Positions 1 through 8,933 of a DNA stretch of 64,000 bases are shown in pieces. This stretch comes from JACMLD01 sp039916305 (GTDB taxonomy: Bacteria; Bacteroidota; Bacteroidia; Chitinophagales; Chitinophagaceae). The stretch covers positions 259,252 to 323,251 of the forward strand of contig JBDSLR010000002.1 in the NCBI GenBank assembly GCA_039916305.1, written 5' to 3'. Numbering within the stretch: the first letter of the stretch is position 1; every line of letters begins with the position of its first letter. The translations under genes were made by a program, and so were the position numbers. The notes under the pieces were generated by a model. It was not told the DNA's origin. It searched no databases and worked only from the letters and a program-made list of their open reading frames with translations.

Positions 1-1
1 G

Positions 2-3000
2 CTGGCATTCCTGTTACCAGCCGCCGCATGTTTATTCTACAGCCTGTTCAAAAGGAAGAAAAAACCTTCAGCATTGCTGCCCCCTGCGCCGGCAAAAAAT
101 ATGCAGTTCCGTGGCCCTTATGACATTCCTTTTGAACAGAATGATATAAAGCTTGTACAGGAAGAAAGGGATCTCCAGCGCACGTTTACACAAATGCGGT
201 ACAAAGCCGAGGAGGAAGCTACCATTATAAATGTACCCGCTACCATTAATTCCATTATACGATCAGGCGGCAGCCCGCAGCTGGTTTTTGCGCCACTTAC
301 CCAGCAACAGCAATACCTGGTACTCATAGACAGGGCCAACCCAAAAAGCATGCTCACCCGGCTATTTGGGTACCTGGTAAAACGCCTTGCCGAAGATGGA
401 ATACCGGTAACAGCGTTTTATTACGATAAGAATTTTGTCTGTTCCAATGACAGCTTCCCAGGCGGCCTCTCCCTGCAGCGCCTGGCCGAAACCTATAGTA
501 ATGCAACGCTGATTATACTGGGCCGGGCACATGAACTCGTATACAGCATTTACCCGCTGGTGGAAGAGAGGTTTTTGAAAGAATTAAACCGCTGGCAAAA
601 CAAGGCTATAATTACACCCGTGCCGGTAAAAGACTGGCTATCCAAAGAAAAAGTATTGCAGAAATATTTTATCCTGTTGCCGGCAGATACGGCCTCCCTT
701 CAAAAGTTAATACCGGCGCTGCGGGAAAAAATTAAACCACAGACCAGCTTACTGGAAATAACAGCATCGGAACAATATTCTTTACGCCAGACAGATTTTC
801 AGGACGTTGCGGAACTTAAGCAATACCTGAACAATGAAGAACATTTGTTTCAATGGCTTTGCGCTATTTGTGTTTATCCCAGGCTGCGCTGGGAGCTGGT
901 GGTAGAAATGGGCAAAGTAATCCTGGAAAAATATGGCTCACCACAAAAACTCAATTATAGCAACCTGCTTAAACTATGCCGCATAACATGGATGCAGCAG
1001 GGCGTTTTTCCGCAGATAACCAGGCTGGAATTGCTGAAAGAATTGAAATTTGAAAACGAAATAATTGCCAGGGAGCAATTGCTGCGCATGCTCCAGTATT
1101 CAACAGGCATGTATGGCGAAGAGGGCTACTTTTTTGAAGAGGAAAAGAAACGACAGCAGCTTACCAACCAGTTTATCCTGCACGCCAGTGACAACAACCA
1201 GTACAACCAGTATGCGGGAAGCCGGGACGCCTTTAAAAAATTGTGGAAGAAAGATGGCATACTGGATGTGCCACTGAAAAAATACCTGGATAAAACAAAT
1301 GATGATAAATGGCAAACGCCCGTAAAAGACGGACTAAAATCTGTTGGGCTTTCTGCTTATTTTGATTTGCAGGATACCATGCAGCACAAAACCGTACGGA
1401 TTAAAAAAGGATTGGCAGCAGCACTGGCGGTATTACTGATTGGGTTGTGGGCTTACATTGGTTTTGGCGGCGGGGCAGAAAAATTGGCGCCAATCATTAC
1501 CCTTAGCCAGGATCCCGTAACGGGCGTACTGCCGGTAACCATTAAAGTAATCAAGGACTTTGGCCGCTGCGGCGACTCGTTAAAAAATAGTTTTGATAAA
1601 TTGAGCGGTTACCTGGAAATCAATAATGAAAGAACAACGCTGGTTTATGATCAAAACACCGCCCGGGTTTCTTTTACGGTTCCCTACAAAAATATCAACA
1701 CCGGAAAAGCCAATATAAAACTGGAATGGGACAATGATAAATCAATTATCACCACTATTATTTATGATAAACAGCACTTACCCGACACCGTTACTATAGA
1801 TTGTATAAGCAGCAATACGTACACAAAAAAGCCTTTGTATATCCGGTACAACGATACCGCCGGCTACCGGGAAATAGAAAATACGCTGGGTTACGCTTTA
1901 TACCGTTACAATGTTTCTGCGCTGCAGGCAGACTTTACAGATTCATCGCGGATAGTTTATTATGAGCCCAATCAAAAAGCCAGGGCCGATTCTATTGTAC
2001 AGATAATGAAACAAAGCCTGGGCATTGCCGTGAAAGAAGAATTCATCAGTGAAATCAGAACACCGGCAGCGCCACCTATTTTATTTTTAAATACGGGAAG
2101 GGTTGCTGTAGCGGATGAGCCTCTACCGGATACAGCCACTGGTTATGAATATCATCTCCTGGGCGATCAGTATTTCCAGGATAAAAAATACCAACTGGCC
2201 ATACAAGCTTATGGCAGGGCAATTAATGCAGATTCAAATGATGCACTGGCATATTACCAGCAGGGTGTTTGCTATGAAATGCTCGGCGATAGCTATGCAG
2301 AGAATGCTATTGCCGCATATGGCTCGGCCATTGCGCTGAATGCAAAAGATGCACAAGCCTGGTACCGGAGAGCAGGATTAAGATATGGGTTAAGAAGATA
2401 TGCGGCCGCTGCACAAGACTATAATAAAGTAATTGCCCTTAATTCTGCCGCCTACAGGAAGCAGTATAATTATTCTATTTATTACAGGGGCAAAGCAAAT
2501 TTCTATTTGAAGAACCTCAGCAGCGCCTGTGAAGACTTTAAGAAAGCCGCCGCCCTGGGCGTTACTGGCGCAAAACAGGATTACGACAACTATTGTAGTA
2601 AGACCGTAACCGTACAACCGGATTGCAACAGGGTATTTGCTTCTTTAAAAGAGGCACTCAGCGTAGCGGCGGCTGTTATTTGCCGGCTTGATCTTTCAAA
2701 AGAGCATATCGCAACGATTCCAGCGCAGCTGTATACATTTAAGAACCTTACCCAGGTTAATTTTGGAACAAACCCTGTTCCTCAAAGCCAGGTAGATGAA
2801 TTGCAAAGGGCATTACCCGCCTGTAAAATCAGCTACACGCCGCAAAAGGAAACGGAGACAAATTTTGGATATATAGAAATGGATCAGAATGGTTATACCA
2901 ATGCAGCCGGCCAGCAGATAATGGAAAAAGTGAGCCGGTTGCTAAAAGCCCAGCCACGGAGTAAAATAAGGCTAAGTACAACCTATACCACTGCGCGGGA

Positions 3001-3220
3001 ACAGAAAATGCTGACAGGTTATATGAATACCATTGTAAACATGTTTGCAAAAATTGGGGTAAACACTACAACACAGATTGAGCAACGGTTAAGCAAAAGC
3101 CGGCCACCAGCACAACAACAGCAGCAGCAGCAAAATGCGCCGGCAGCCGGGGCTACAGAAATGCGTATACAGGTAACCGGTATTAATTTAAAAGATAACC
3201 TTAATAAATCTACTTACTGA
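2..3220 (+). CDS. Membrane-anchored TPR protein, 5' end outside window
   Basis: The frame is open from base 2 and encodes a hydrophobic segment followed by a KRKKK basic stretch, so the TTG at 74 is not the true start and the gene begins upstream of the window. Numbering from that TTG, residues 80-200 have an alternating strand/helix pattern with weak resemblance to a von Willebrand A fold. A second membrane segment lies at about 445-468. The part beyond it holds two to four TPR-like helical repeats (about 690-840), a short leucine-rich stretch (about 875-920), a C-terminal region vaguely like an OmpA-type domain, and a Gln-rich linker near 1015. The two membrane segments suggest a loop or hairpin with a large C-terminal sensor or scaffold region. 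The patatin gene starts 50 bp downstream, so the two are probably cotranscribed. No enzymatic motif is recognised. A scaffold or sensor of the conflict island is inference. Confidence 0.7.
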   Translation: MAFLLPAAACLFYSLFKRKKKPSALLPPAPAKNMQFRGPYDIPFEQNDIKLVQEERDLQRTFTQMRYKAEEEATIINVPATINSIIRSGGSPQLVFAPLTQQQQYLVLIDRANPKSMLTRLFGYLVKRLAEDGIPVTAFYYDKNFVCSNDSFPGGLSLQRLAETYSNATLIILGRAHELVYSIYPLVEERFLKELNRWQNKAIITPVPVKDWLSKEKVLQKYFILLPADTASLQKLIPALREKIKPQTSLLEITASEQYSLRQTDFQDVAELKQYLNNEEHLFQWLCAICVYPRLRWELVVEMGKVILEKYGSPQKLNYSNLLKLCRITWMQQGVFPQITRLELLKELKFENEIIAREQLLRMLQYSTGMYGEEGYFFEEEKKRQQLTNQFILHASDNNQYNQYAGSRDAFKKLWKKDGILDVPLKKYLDKTNDDKWQTPVKDGLKSVGLSAYFDLQDTMQHKTVRIKKGLAAALAVLLIGLWAYIGFGGGAEKLAPIITLSQDPVTGVLPVTIKVIKDFGRCGDSLKNSFDKLSGYLEINNERTTLVYDQNTARVSFTVPYKNINTGKANIKLEWDNDKSIITTIIYDKQHLPDTVTIDCISSNTYTKKPLYIRYNDTAGYREIENTLGYALYRYNVSALQADFTDSSRIVYYEPNQKARADSIVQIMKQSLGIAVKEEFISEIRTPAAPPILFLNTGRVAVADEPLPDTATGYEYHLLGDQYFQDKKYQLAIQAYGRAINADSNDALAYYQQGVCYEMLGDSYAENAIAAYGSAIALNAKDAQAWYRRAGLRYGLRRYAAAAQDYNKVIALNSAAYRKQYNYSIYYRGKANFYLKNLSSACEDFKKAAALGVTGAKQDYDNYCSKTVTVQPDCNRVFASLKEALSVAAAVICRLDLSKEHIATIPAQLYTFKNLTQVNFGTNPVPQSQVDELQRALPACKISYTPQKETETNFGYIEMDQNGYTNAAGQQIMEKVSRLLKAQPRSKIRLSTTYTTAREQKMLTGYMNTIVNMFAKIGVNTTTQIEQRLSKSRPPAQQQQQQQNAPAAGATEMRIQVTGINLKDNLNKSTY

Positions 3221-3270
3221 TAAGGCTATAAAATATATTGCTCTTTTTTCATCATAAAAACTGAATAATT

Positions 3271-4443
3271 ATGACACTGTCAGATCACTTGTCAAACAGC
3301 ACAAGCCCCAAACGAATTCTTTCCTTGGATGGTGGTGGTATCCGTGGTGCATTAACACTGGGTTACCTGCAGCGGATTGAAGATATACTCCGTAAACAAC
3401 ACGGCAATGATCCTCAATTTACACTCAGTGATTATTTTGATTTAATTGGTGGCACCAGTACGGGTTCTATCATTGCGGCCTGCCTGGCCATTGGTATGAA
3501 GGTGGAAGACATTAAGAAAATGTACATGGAACTGGGCGGCAGAATTTTTGGCAAAAAATATAAATGGTGGAATATTTTCCAGATAAAGGATGTATTGAAA
3601 GCGGGGTACGACGAGGCGCCACTGGAACAGGAATTGCAAAAGGCCTTTGGTGATATTACGCTGGAAAGCGATAAAATAAAAACCGGCCTCTGCATTGTGG
3701 CAAAGAGAGCTGATACCAATAGTGTGTGGTCACTGATTAACCATCCCGGCGGCATCTACTACAACAGTGAAATTGGCACCAATAAAGATATTCCGCTGTG
3801 GAAGGCTGTTCGCGCCAGTGCCGCCGCGCCCACTTATTTTATACCGCAACTGATAGAAGTGGGCGGTGGTATGGGTACGGCAGCATTTGTAGATGGTGGC
3901 GTAAGCATGGCCAATAATCCGGCACTGCAATTATTGATGGTGGCCACCCTGAAAGGATTTCCTTTTCGCTGGAAAATGGGTGCCGAAAACATTTTGCTGG
4001 TTTCGGTTGGCACTGGTATGAGCCGCTGGGAAAAAATACCGGTAGCCGTTACCCAAAACAATTTATTGAACTGGGCGCAGCAAATACCAGATATGCTGAT
4101 GCAGGATGCAAGCTGGCATAACCAGGCCATTCTGCAGTGGCTGTCCAGTTGTGATACCCGGTGGCAGATTGATGGTGAGTCGGGCGATTTAAAAGACGAT
4201 ACCATTACGTCTGGTTCGGACAGCAAAAGTTTACTCACCTACCTGCGCTATAATTTCTGGCTGGATGCTGACAGCCTGCAAACCCTGATGGAAAAACCCT
4301 ATGAGAAACAGCACGTAGAAGACCTGGTGGAAATGAGCAATGCCGCCAGCAGGTTTGAGTTATATGATATTGGGAGTAAGGACGCATCTGCAAAAGTAAA
4401 AGAATCGCATTTTCCTGATGCCTTCAAGCTGAACGATGCCTGA
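3271..4443 (+). CDS. Patatin-like phospholipase (390 aa)
   Basis: All patatin signatures are visible. The oxyanion-hole motif D20-G-G-G-I-R-G lies near the N-terminus, the nucleophile elbow is G61-T-S63-T-G65, and the catalytic Asp sits in D208-G-G followed by a short helix start. The family hydrolyses acyl chains of membrane lipids with a Ser/Asp dyad. There is no signal peptide, so it should act in the cytosol on the inner membrane. Length and domain order match the stand-alone bacterial patatins that serve as membrane-damaging effectors in CBASS and related systems. No CD-NTase is present in this window, so the activating partner would be the neighbouring TPR or TIR proteins or something upstream. 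It starts 50 bp after the TPR gene. A housekeeping lipase remains possible, but the TIR context argues for an effector. Confidence 0.9.
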   Translation: MTLSDHLSNSTSPKRILSLDGGGIRGALTLGYLQRIEDILRKQHGNDPQFTLSDYFDLIGGTSTGSIIAACLAIGMKVEDIKKMYMELGGRIFGKKYKWWNIFQIKDVLKAGYDEAPLEQELQKAFGDITLESDKIKTGLCIVAKRADTNSVWSLINHPGGIYYNSEIGTNKDIPLWKAVRASAAAPTYFIPQLIEVGGGMGTAAFVDGGVSMANNPALQLLMVATLKGFPFRWKMGAENILLVSVGTGMSRWEKIPVAVTQNNLLNWAQQIPDMLMQDASWHNQAILQWLSSCDTRWQIDGESGDLKDDTITSGSDSKSLLTYLRYNFWLDADSLQTLMEKPYEKQHVEDLVEMSNAASRFELYDIGSKDASAKVKESHFPDAFKLNDA

Positions 4444-4706
4444 CAAAAGAAATAATGGTTCAATAAAACGGCAAAAACGAAATGGGTTTAATCAATGCGT
4501 ACGGCAGCCCATATAGAAAACTTTTACATAGGCTTTAACCCGCATTGACAGGTTGTCCCCGATGTATATAGCACAGGATGTTTTAATACGTTGGCTTTTG
4601 TATCCGTATTAAAGCATTTAAAAGGCCTGCAATATTTTTAATTGCTGTTTTTACATATTGTGCTTATTTTAATATCAGCATCCCTTATTCATTCAAACCG
4701 GAAGAC

Positions 4707-6101
4707 ATGAATTCCTTATTTTCTTTTAAAGCGTTTCTTAGTCACAAATATGAACACCCGGAAGTGAATCTTTACTTCTTTAACCTGTTTAATGAAAATG
4801 CCCAGGTTCAGTTTGAACTGGATGCGGGCAAGGGTGCAACAAATGTAACCAGGCTGGAAAGAATGATCAGGGATGCGGATGCATTTATTGGTATTTATCC
4901 CTTTCTTGGTAAGCTGGATGATGCCGACAAGAAAAAGCAATTGCAGGAACAGTCGAAATATTTCAGGCTTGAAACAGAATTAGCCGTACGGGCCCGCAAA
5001 CCGGCCATTATATTTTATGATAAGCGCTACGGTGAAATGCTCAAGCCACCGCCAGGCTTTTTGGGTTTTTCTTTTGATATAAATGAAATAACCGGCGAAG
5101 GAGAATCGCCCAATCGGGAGAATTTTAAGACCGAGATTGTTAAGTTCCATGAACTGGTTAAGTTTAGTAAAGCCTATGAAGACAGGCTCAAAAAAGAGCG
5201 AAACAGGATAGCCGTGTTTACACCTTCTTCCAAGGATGGCGTAAACGGGTATACAGCAGATTGCATTGAATCCATTACTTCCATTTTAACAGACAAAGCA
5301 GAGTTTGAAGTGGAGGTTATAGCCACCCGGCAGGTTTTGAATATAAAACAATTGCGGTTTTTGGATAAGATAGATTTTGCCCTGGTAGATGCAGGAGAAA
5401 ACATGATGCAAACCGGCATTCCAGCGTACCTGCACGGAAAATTTGTTCCGATGCTAAGACTGCATTTCCAGGATGATGATGCGGACATAATAGGGCCGCC
5501 GCTCTCCAACAGTTTTTTATATGGCGGCATTGAAACCGGGTATCCCAAGGATATTATTTGCTGGAATAAAAAAGAAAGCCTGGAAAAAAAGTTAAAAGAA
5601 AGGCTTGACCGGCTTTACTCCGGTTACCGGCGCATCAATACACCTGAGCAGGCTATGGAGTATTTTAACAGCGCTGCAATAAAAGATAAATCCGTTTTCC
5701 TCAGTTATACAAATGATGATGAAGCTGCAGCGCTGGAAATGATTACATCGCTAAAGAAACGTTTTAAAATAGTTTTTAATTATAAGGATACTACATCCAT
5801 ACCCGGAAGCGAACCCTGGTTGAAAGTCATCTTCGACAGGATAGCGCAGTGCGATGTTTTTATTTCGCTCTACTCAACAGCGTACTTTAAAAGCCTGCAT
5901 TGTGAGCGTGAACTGCAGCACGGCGTAACACAGAAACTAAATGGAAAAAAGATAGTAGTATACCCCGTAAAATTATACCAGGGTGAAGACCTTAAACTTG
6001 TTGTGCCGGAATATGCATCCTTTATACAATACACCAGGAAATACCAATATAAGGGCATGGATGAAATAGTAGAAGACATTATGCAAAAATTGCCTGACTG
6101 A
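4707..6101 (+). CDS. Protein with N-terminal TIR-like and C-terminal TIR domains
   Basis: The C-terminal third (about 328-464) is a TIR domain. It has the strand motif FLSYTNDD at about 331, a pG-x-W-like stretch (PGSEPW), the F-I-S-L-Y-S strand and the C399-E-R-E402-L element, whose Glu402 aligns with the catalytic glutamate of NADase TIR domains. The N-terminal 150 residues (FLSH near the start, then RDADAFIGIYPF and an E-T-E-L helix) look like a second, divergent TIR or deoxyribosyltransferase-like fold. The middle (about 175-300) is an alpha/beta region I cannot name. It follows a 263-bp gap after the patatin gene and leads a tight run of three genes (gaps 59 and 13 bp). The twin arrangement could make or sense NAD-derived signals. 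That role is inference; TIR assignment of the C-terminus is strong. Confidence 0.85.
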   Translation: MNSLFSFKAFLSHKYEHPEVNLYFFNLFNENAQVQFELDAGKGATNVTRLERMIRDADAFIGIYPFLGKLDDADKKKQLQEQSKYFRLETELAVRARKPAIIFYDKRYGEMLKPPPGFLGFSFDINEITGEGESPNRENFKTEIVKFHELVKFSKAYEDRLKKERNRIAVFTPSSKDGVNGYTADCIESITSILTDKAEFEVEVIATRQVLNIKQLRFLDKIDFALVDAGENMMQTGIPAYLHGKFVPMLRLHFQDDDADIIGPPLSNSFLYGGIETGYPKDIICWNKKESLEKKLKERLDRLYSGYRRINTPEQAMEYFNSAAIKDKSVFLSYTNDDEAAALEMITSLKKRFKIVFNYKDTTSIPGSEPWLKVIFDRIAQCDVFISLYSTAYFKSLHCERELQHGVTQKLNGKKIVVYPVKLYQGEDLKLVVPEYASFIQYTRKYQYKGMDEIVEDIMQKLPD

Positions 6102-6160
6102 AAACAGGTACCAGCCCAGACCCTGTTTAAACCTGGGTTACACAATTTAAAATAGTAACA

Positions 6161-7522
6161 ATGGCAACTGCCCAGATAACACACAAGCCCCTTTGTTTTA
6201 TCATTATGCCCTTTGGAAAAAAAAATGATGCCAAAGGCAATACCATTGATTTTGATTACGTATACAATGAGTTTATCAGGAAGGTAATTGAAGCCTGTGA
6301 CTTATCGCCCATCAGGGCAGACCAGGAAATCATTGGAGGCGTTATCCAAAAGCCGATGTATGAGAGGCTGGTGCTTTGTGATTATGCCATTGCAGATCTA
6401 ACTACCGCCAATGCAAATGTGTTTTATGAGCTGGGTATACGTTTTACTGCCAGGCCAGCTACTACCTTTTCCATTTTTGAGGCAGATTCCAAACCACCAT
6501 TTGATCTGAATGATGTGCGATGCCTCCCTTATGTAATGGAAGGCGGAACAATAAAAGATCTTGACAAAACCATTGCCAGGATGGTTGCATATATAAAGGG
6601 GGTTAAAGAAACAAAGGAGACAGACAGCCCCGTATACCAGTTGCTGGACGGCATCAGCTTTACACATAACCTTTCACATGAGAAGGTGGAAATGCTGCGC
6701 AGTGCCGCAGAATTCAATGAAGCGTTGCGCGAAGAGTTGCTGCATGTGGTTGATACCAATTTGCCTTCCGCAGAAAAAGCTACCGCCATAAAAGCGGTAG
6801 AAAAGAAGCTGGGCGATAAAAGCGACTGGGATGTATCTATGTGCATTGATGTAATGCTTGCCTACCGGTCTACAGAAAGTTTTGCAGAGATGGCGGATTT
6901 TATAGAAACCCTTCCAGCGTTTTTAAGGAAATCAATGTTAATGAGGGAGCAGTATGGTTTTGCATTAAACAGGGCGGGAAAAACAGAGGATGCTATAAAA
7001 GTTTTACAGCGCGTAATTGAAGAGAACGGTGCAAACAGCGAAACCTGTGGTATTCTCGGGCGTGTTTTCAAGGATAAGTACAATGAATTTAAAGACAAAA
7101 GTCCGGCAAAGGCTGCGGGCTTTCTTGATAAAGCCATTGAAGCGTACCTGGACGGGTATAAGGCAGACATGCGCGATTTCTTTCCCGGAGTAAACGCGGT
7201 TACGCTTTTATCTGTTAAAAAAGATCCCGCTGCTGCAGATCTTGCTAAAGTGGTGGAGTTTTCTGTAAATGCCCAGCTGGAGAAAAAAGCAAAAAAAAGA
7301 AGAAAGAGTTTTGCAGGCAATTTTGATGATTACTGGCCGTATGCAACATTGCTGGAACTGGCGGTAATCCAGAACAATGAAGAAAAAGCGAAAAAATACC
7401 TGCCATCCTGCCTGGCTATTTCTTCTGAACTTTGGCAAAGAAAATCAACGGGCAAAAACCTGCTGATGTTTGCAGGAGATAAAGATTGGGTGAAGGAAAT
7501 AGTGGCGGAGCTTAATCAATAA
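6161..7522 (+). CDS. TRAFs-binding-domain (ASK/MAP3K sensor-like) protein
   Basis: The N-terminus (about 8-135) carries the MPFG motif, a YN-x-F-I-R helix, an R-A-D triplet and the motif ADLTTANANVFYELG, with E90 in the position of the catalytic glutamate of nucleoside deoxyribosyltransferase-like domains. The C-terminal half is all-helical and TPR-like. It contains F341-P-G-V-N-A-V-T-L-L, which I recognise as the hallmark of the MAP3K TRAFs-binding domain family (DUF4071). The same domain order is found in the regulatory half of animal ASK1-type kinases; here the kinase is missing. It is 453 aa with no signal or membrane segment. It sits 59 bp after the twin-TIR gene and 13 bp before the macro-like/TIR gene, so the three are expected to form one operon. 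A role as a nucleotide-processing sensor in a TIR pathway is inference. Confidence 0.8.
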   Translation: MATAQITHKPLCFIIMPFGKKNDAKGNTIDFDYVYNEFIRKVIEACDLSPIRADQEIIGGVIQKPMYERLVLCDYAIADLTTANANVFYELGIRFTARPATTFSIFEADSKPPFDLNDVRCLPYVMEGGTIKDLDKTIARMVAYIKGVKETKETDSPVYQLLDGISFTHNLSHEKVEMLRSAAEFNEALREELLHVVDTNLPSAEKATAIKAVEKKLGDKSDWDVSMCIDVMLAYRSTESFAEMADFIETLPAFLRKSMLMREQYGFALNRAGKTEDAIKVLQRVIEENGANSETCGILGRVFKDKYNEFKDKSPAKAAGFLDKAIEAYLDGYKADMRDFFPGVNAVTLLSVKKDPAAADLAKVVEFSVNAQLEKKAKKRRKSFAGNFDDYWPYATLLELAVIQNNEEKAKKYLPSCLAISSELWQRKSTGKNLLMFAGDKDWVKEIVAELNQ

Positions 7523-7535
7523 AAAATATTATGCT

Positions 7536-8807
7536 ATGCAGCTGCTTAACCAGATTGTTATTAGCCGCGCCACACATGGCAATGCAGTGATACAATTATT
7601 GCAGGGGGATCTGAGCGCCATTCCAAAAGAACATGCGGCAGATCTACTCGTTATTTCTGCTTATCCCGGTAGTTATGTACCGGTAGAAAAAACACTGATT
7701 GCCGCACTTTTTAATAAAGGGATCAATGTAGCTGCAATGGCAAAAAAGAAAGCCATTGATTTGCGCGATCAGCTTGGTTGCTGGTTGTCAGAACCGCTGT
7801 CTGCAGCAGAACAACAAAAATTCAATTTTGAAAAAATTCTTTGTTTTGAACCCAACCTGCAAACTGCAGAACACGCTACAGCAGTCGGCAATATTTTCCG
7901 TTGCATCAATACATTTGCTTTTAATGAAAACAACAATATTATTGCTATGCCGGTGCTGGCCAGCGGCAAACAACGGGTGCCGGTAGAAAAAATGCTGCCC
8001 GCCATGCTGGATGCGGGTATCTTCTGGCTGGAAAGCGGGTTACCGCTGACCTGTATAAAATTGGTTGTTTTTTCTGATGACCAGGCAATAGAAGCGCTGC
8101 CTGTTTTTGTAAGGGCCAAGCAGCAAAATGAAATAAAAAAGTCCGTACACAATGGTACAATAACCGGCACAGCAGCGCTGGAACTTTTTGAAAAACAGCA
8201 ACGGCAGCAATTGCCGGGGGAAGAAACCATGGCCATTGTGGCATCAGAAATAAAAGACCTGGCGCAAAAAGATAATACGTCGCAGGTTGTGTTACCTGCA
8301 TCATCCGCGGCTGGCCCGGTAGTGGTCACGGAAAAACCAGGAGATGCTTCTACCAGGCATGTTTTGCCGAATGAGCCGCCGGCAGGTACTCCCCAATATC
8401 ACTGCTTTGTAAGTTATGCGCACAAGCATGCAGACGTTATAGATGCGTTTGTAAAGAAGCTTACCGCAGTAAATAAAGACCTGCAGATTTTTTATGATAA
8501 AAGCAGTATTCCTCCAGGTGGTTTATGGATAAAACAAATATCAGACGCCATTCAGCAATCTAAAAAAGTATTGATATTTCTTTCGCCTGATTACAGTAAT
8601 TCGATGGTTTGCTGGGATGAGTTTCAGTGCGCCAAACTAATTGAATACAACAGTAAAAAACAAATTATTCAAACTGTGTATCTGTACAACGATGCTGCGA
8701 TGCCGCCCATCATGGGTATATATAGCTGGACAGATTGCCGGGAGGGTGATCAGGAAAAGCTTGAAAAAATAGTTGCGCAGCTGGTTAAAGAACTGGCTCC
8801 CGAATAG
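7536..8807 (+). CDS. Macro-like domain fused to C-terminal TIR domain
   Basis: Residues 289-423 form a TIR domain. The parts seen are CFVSYAHKH, FYDKSSIPPGGLW, a L-I-F-L-S strand and C359-W-D-E362, with Glu362 as the likely NADase glutamate. Residues 1-200 look like a divergent macro domain. The signs are a Q-G-D-L loop, an A-D-L-L-V-I-S-A strand like the ADP-ribose-binding start of macro folds, and a late A-M-P-V-L-A-S-G-K loop resembling the conserved P-x-L-x-x-G. The macro call is weaker than the TIR call. A flexible linker of about 60 residues joins them. It is the last gene of the three-gene TIR run, starting 13 bp after its neighbour. Macro domains bind ADP-ribose-type ligands and TIR domains can make them, so this chain could generate and sense or limit one signal; this is inference. 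Confidence 0.75.
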   Translation: MQLLNQIVISRATHGNAVIQLLQGDLSAIPKEHAADLLVISAYPGSYVPVEKTLIAALFNKGINVAAMAKKKAIDLRDQLGCWLSEPLSAAEQQKFNFEKILCFEPNLQTAEHATAVGNIFRCINTFAFNENNNIIAMPVLASGKQRVPVEKMLPAMLDAGIFWLESGLPLTCIKLVVFSDDQAIEALPVFVRAKQQNEIKKSVHNGTITGTAALELFEKQQRQQLPGEETMAIVASEIKDLAQKDNTSQVVLPASSAAGPVVVTEKPGDASTRHVLPNEPPAGTPQYHCFVSYAHKHADVIDAFVKKLTAVNKDLQIFYDKSSIPPGGLWIKQISDAIQQSKKVLIFLSPDYSNSMVCWDEFQCAKLIEYNSKKQIIQTVYLYNDAAMPPIMGIYSWTDCREGDQEKLEKIVAQLVKELAPE

Positions 8808-8821
8808 CCTAAACATACAGG

Positions 8822-8847
8822 TTGCAGTGTTTACAGGCAGGCTGCAA
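8822..8847 (+). terminator. Possible intrinsic terminator after macro/TIR gene
   Basis: A six-base stem, TTGCAG at 8822-8827 pairing with CTGCAA at 8842-8847 around a 14-base loop, is followed by a run of six T. It lies just past the stop codon of the TIR gene, facing the convergent lipoprotein gene. The stem is short, so this is tentative. Confidence 0.35.
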
Positions 8848-8933
8848 TTTTTTCTCTACCCTGGCCTGCTGTAACCAGTTACTTCTCGTTGACAGAATGC
8901 AGCATCGTTTCACAGCTAATCACCTTCATTAAC

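Noticed and set aside
3271..4443. CBASS operon
   Set aside because: The patatin fits a CBASS effector, but no CD-NTase, Cap2/Cap3 or HORMA gene is in the window.
7769..8329. 186-codon open frame on the minus strand
   Set aside because: It is antisense to the macro/TIR gene, has low-complexity Ser/Cys-rich translation and no start context; it is a shadow frame.
4707..8807. Thoeris system
   Set aside because: TIR and macro-like domains are present, but there is no ThsA-type SIR2/SLOG or membrane-macro protein beside them. The SIR2-like gene is 36 kb away.
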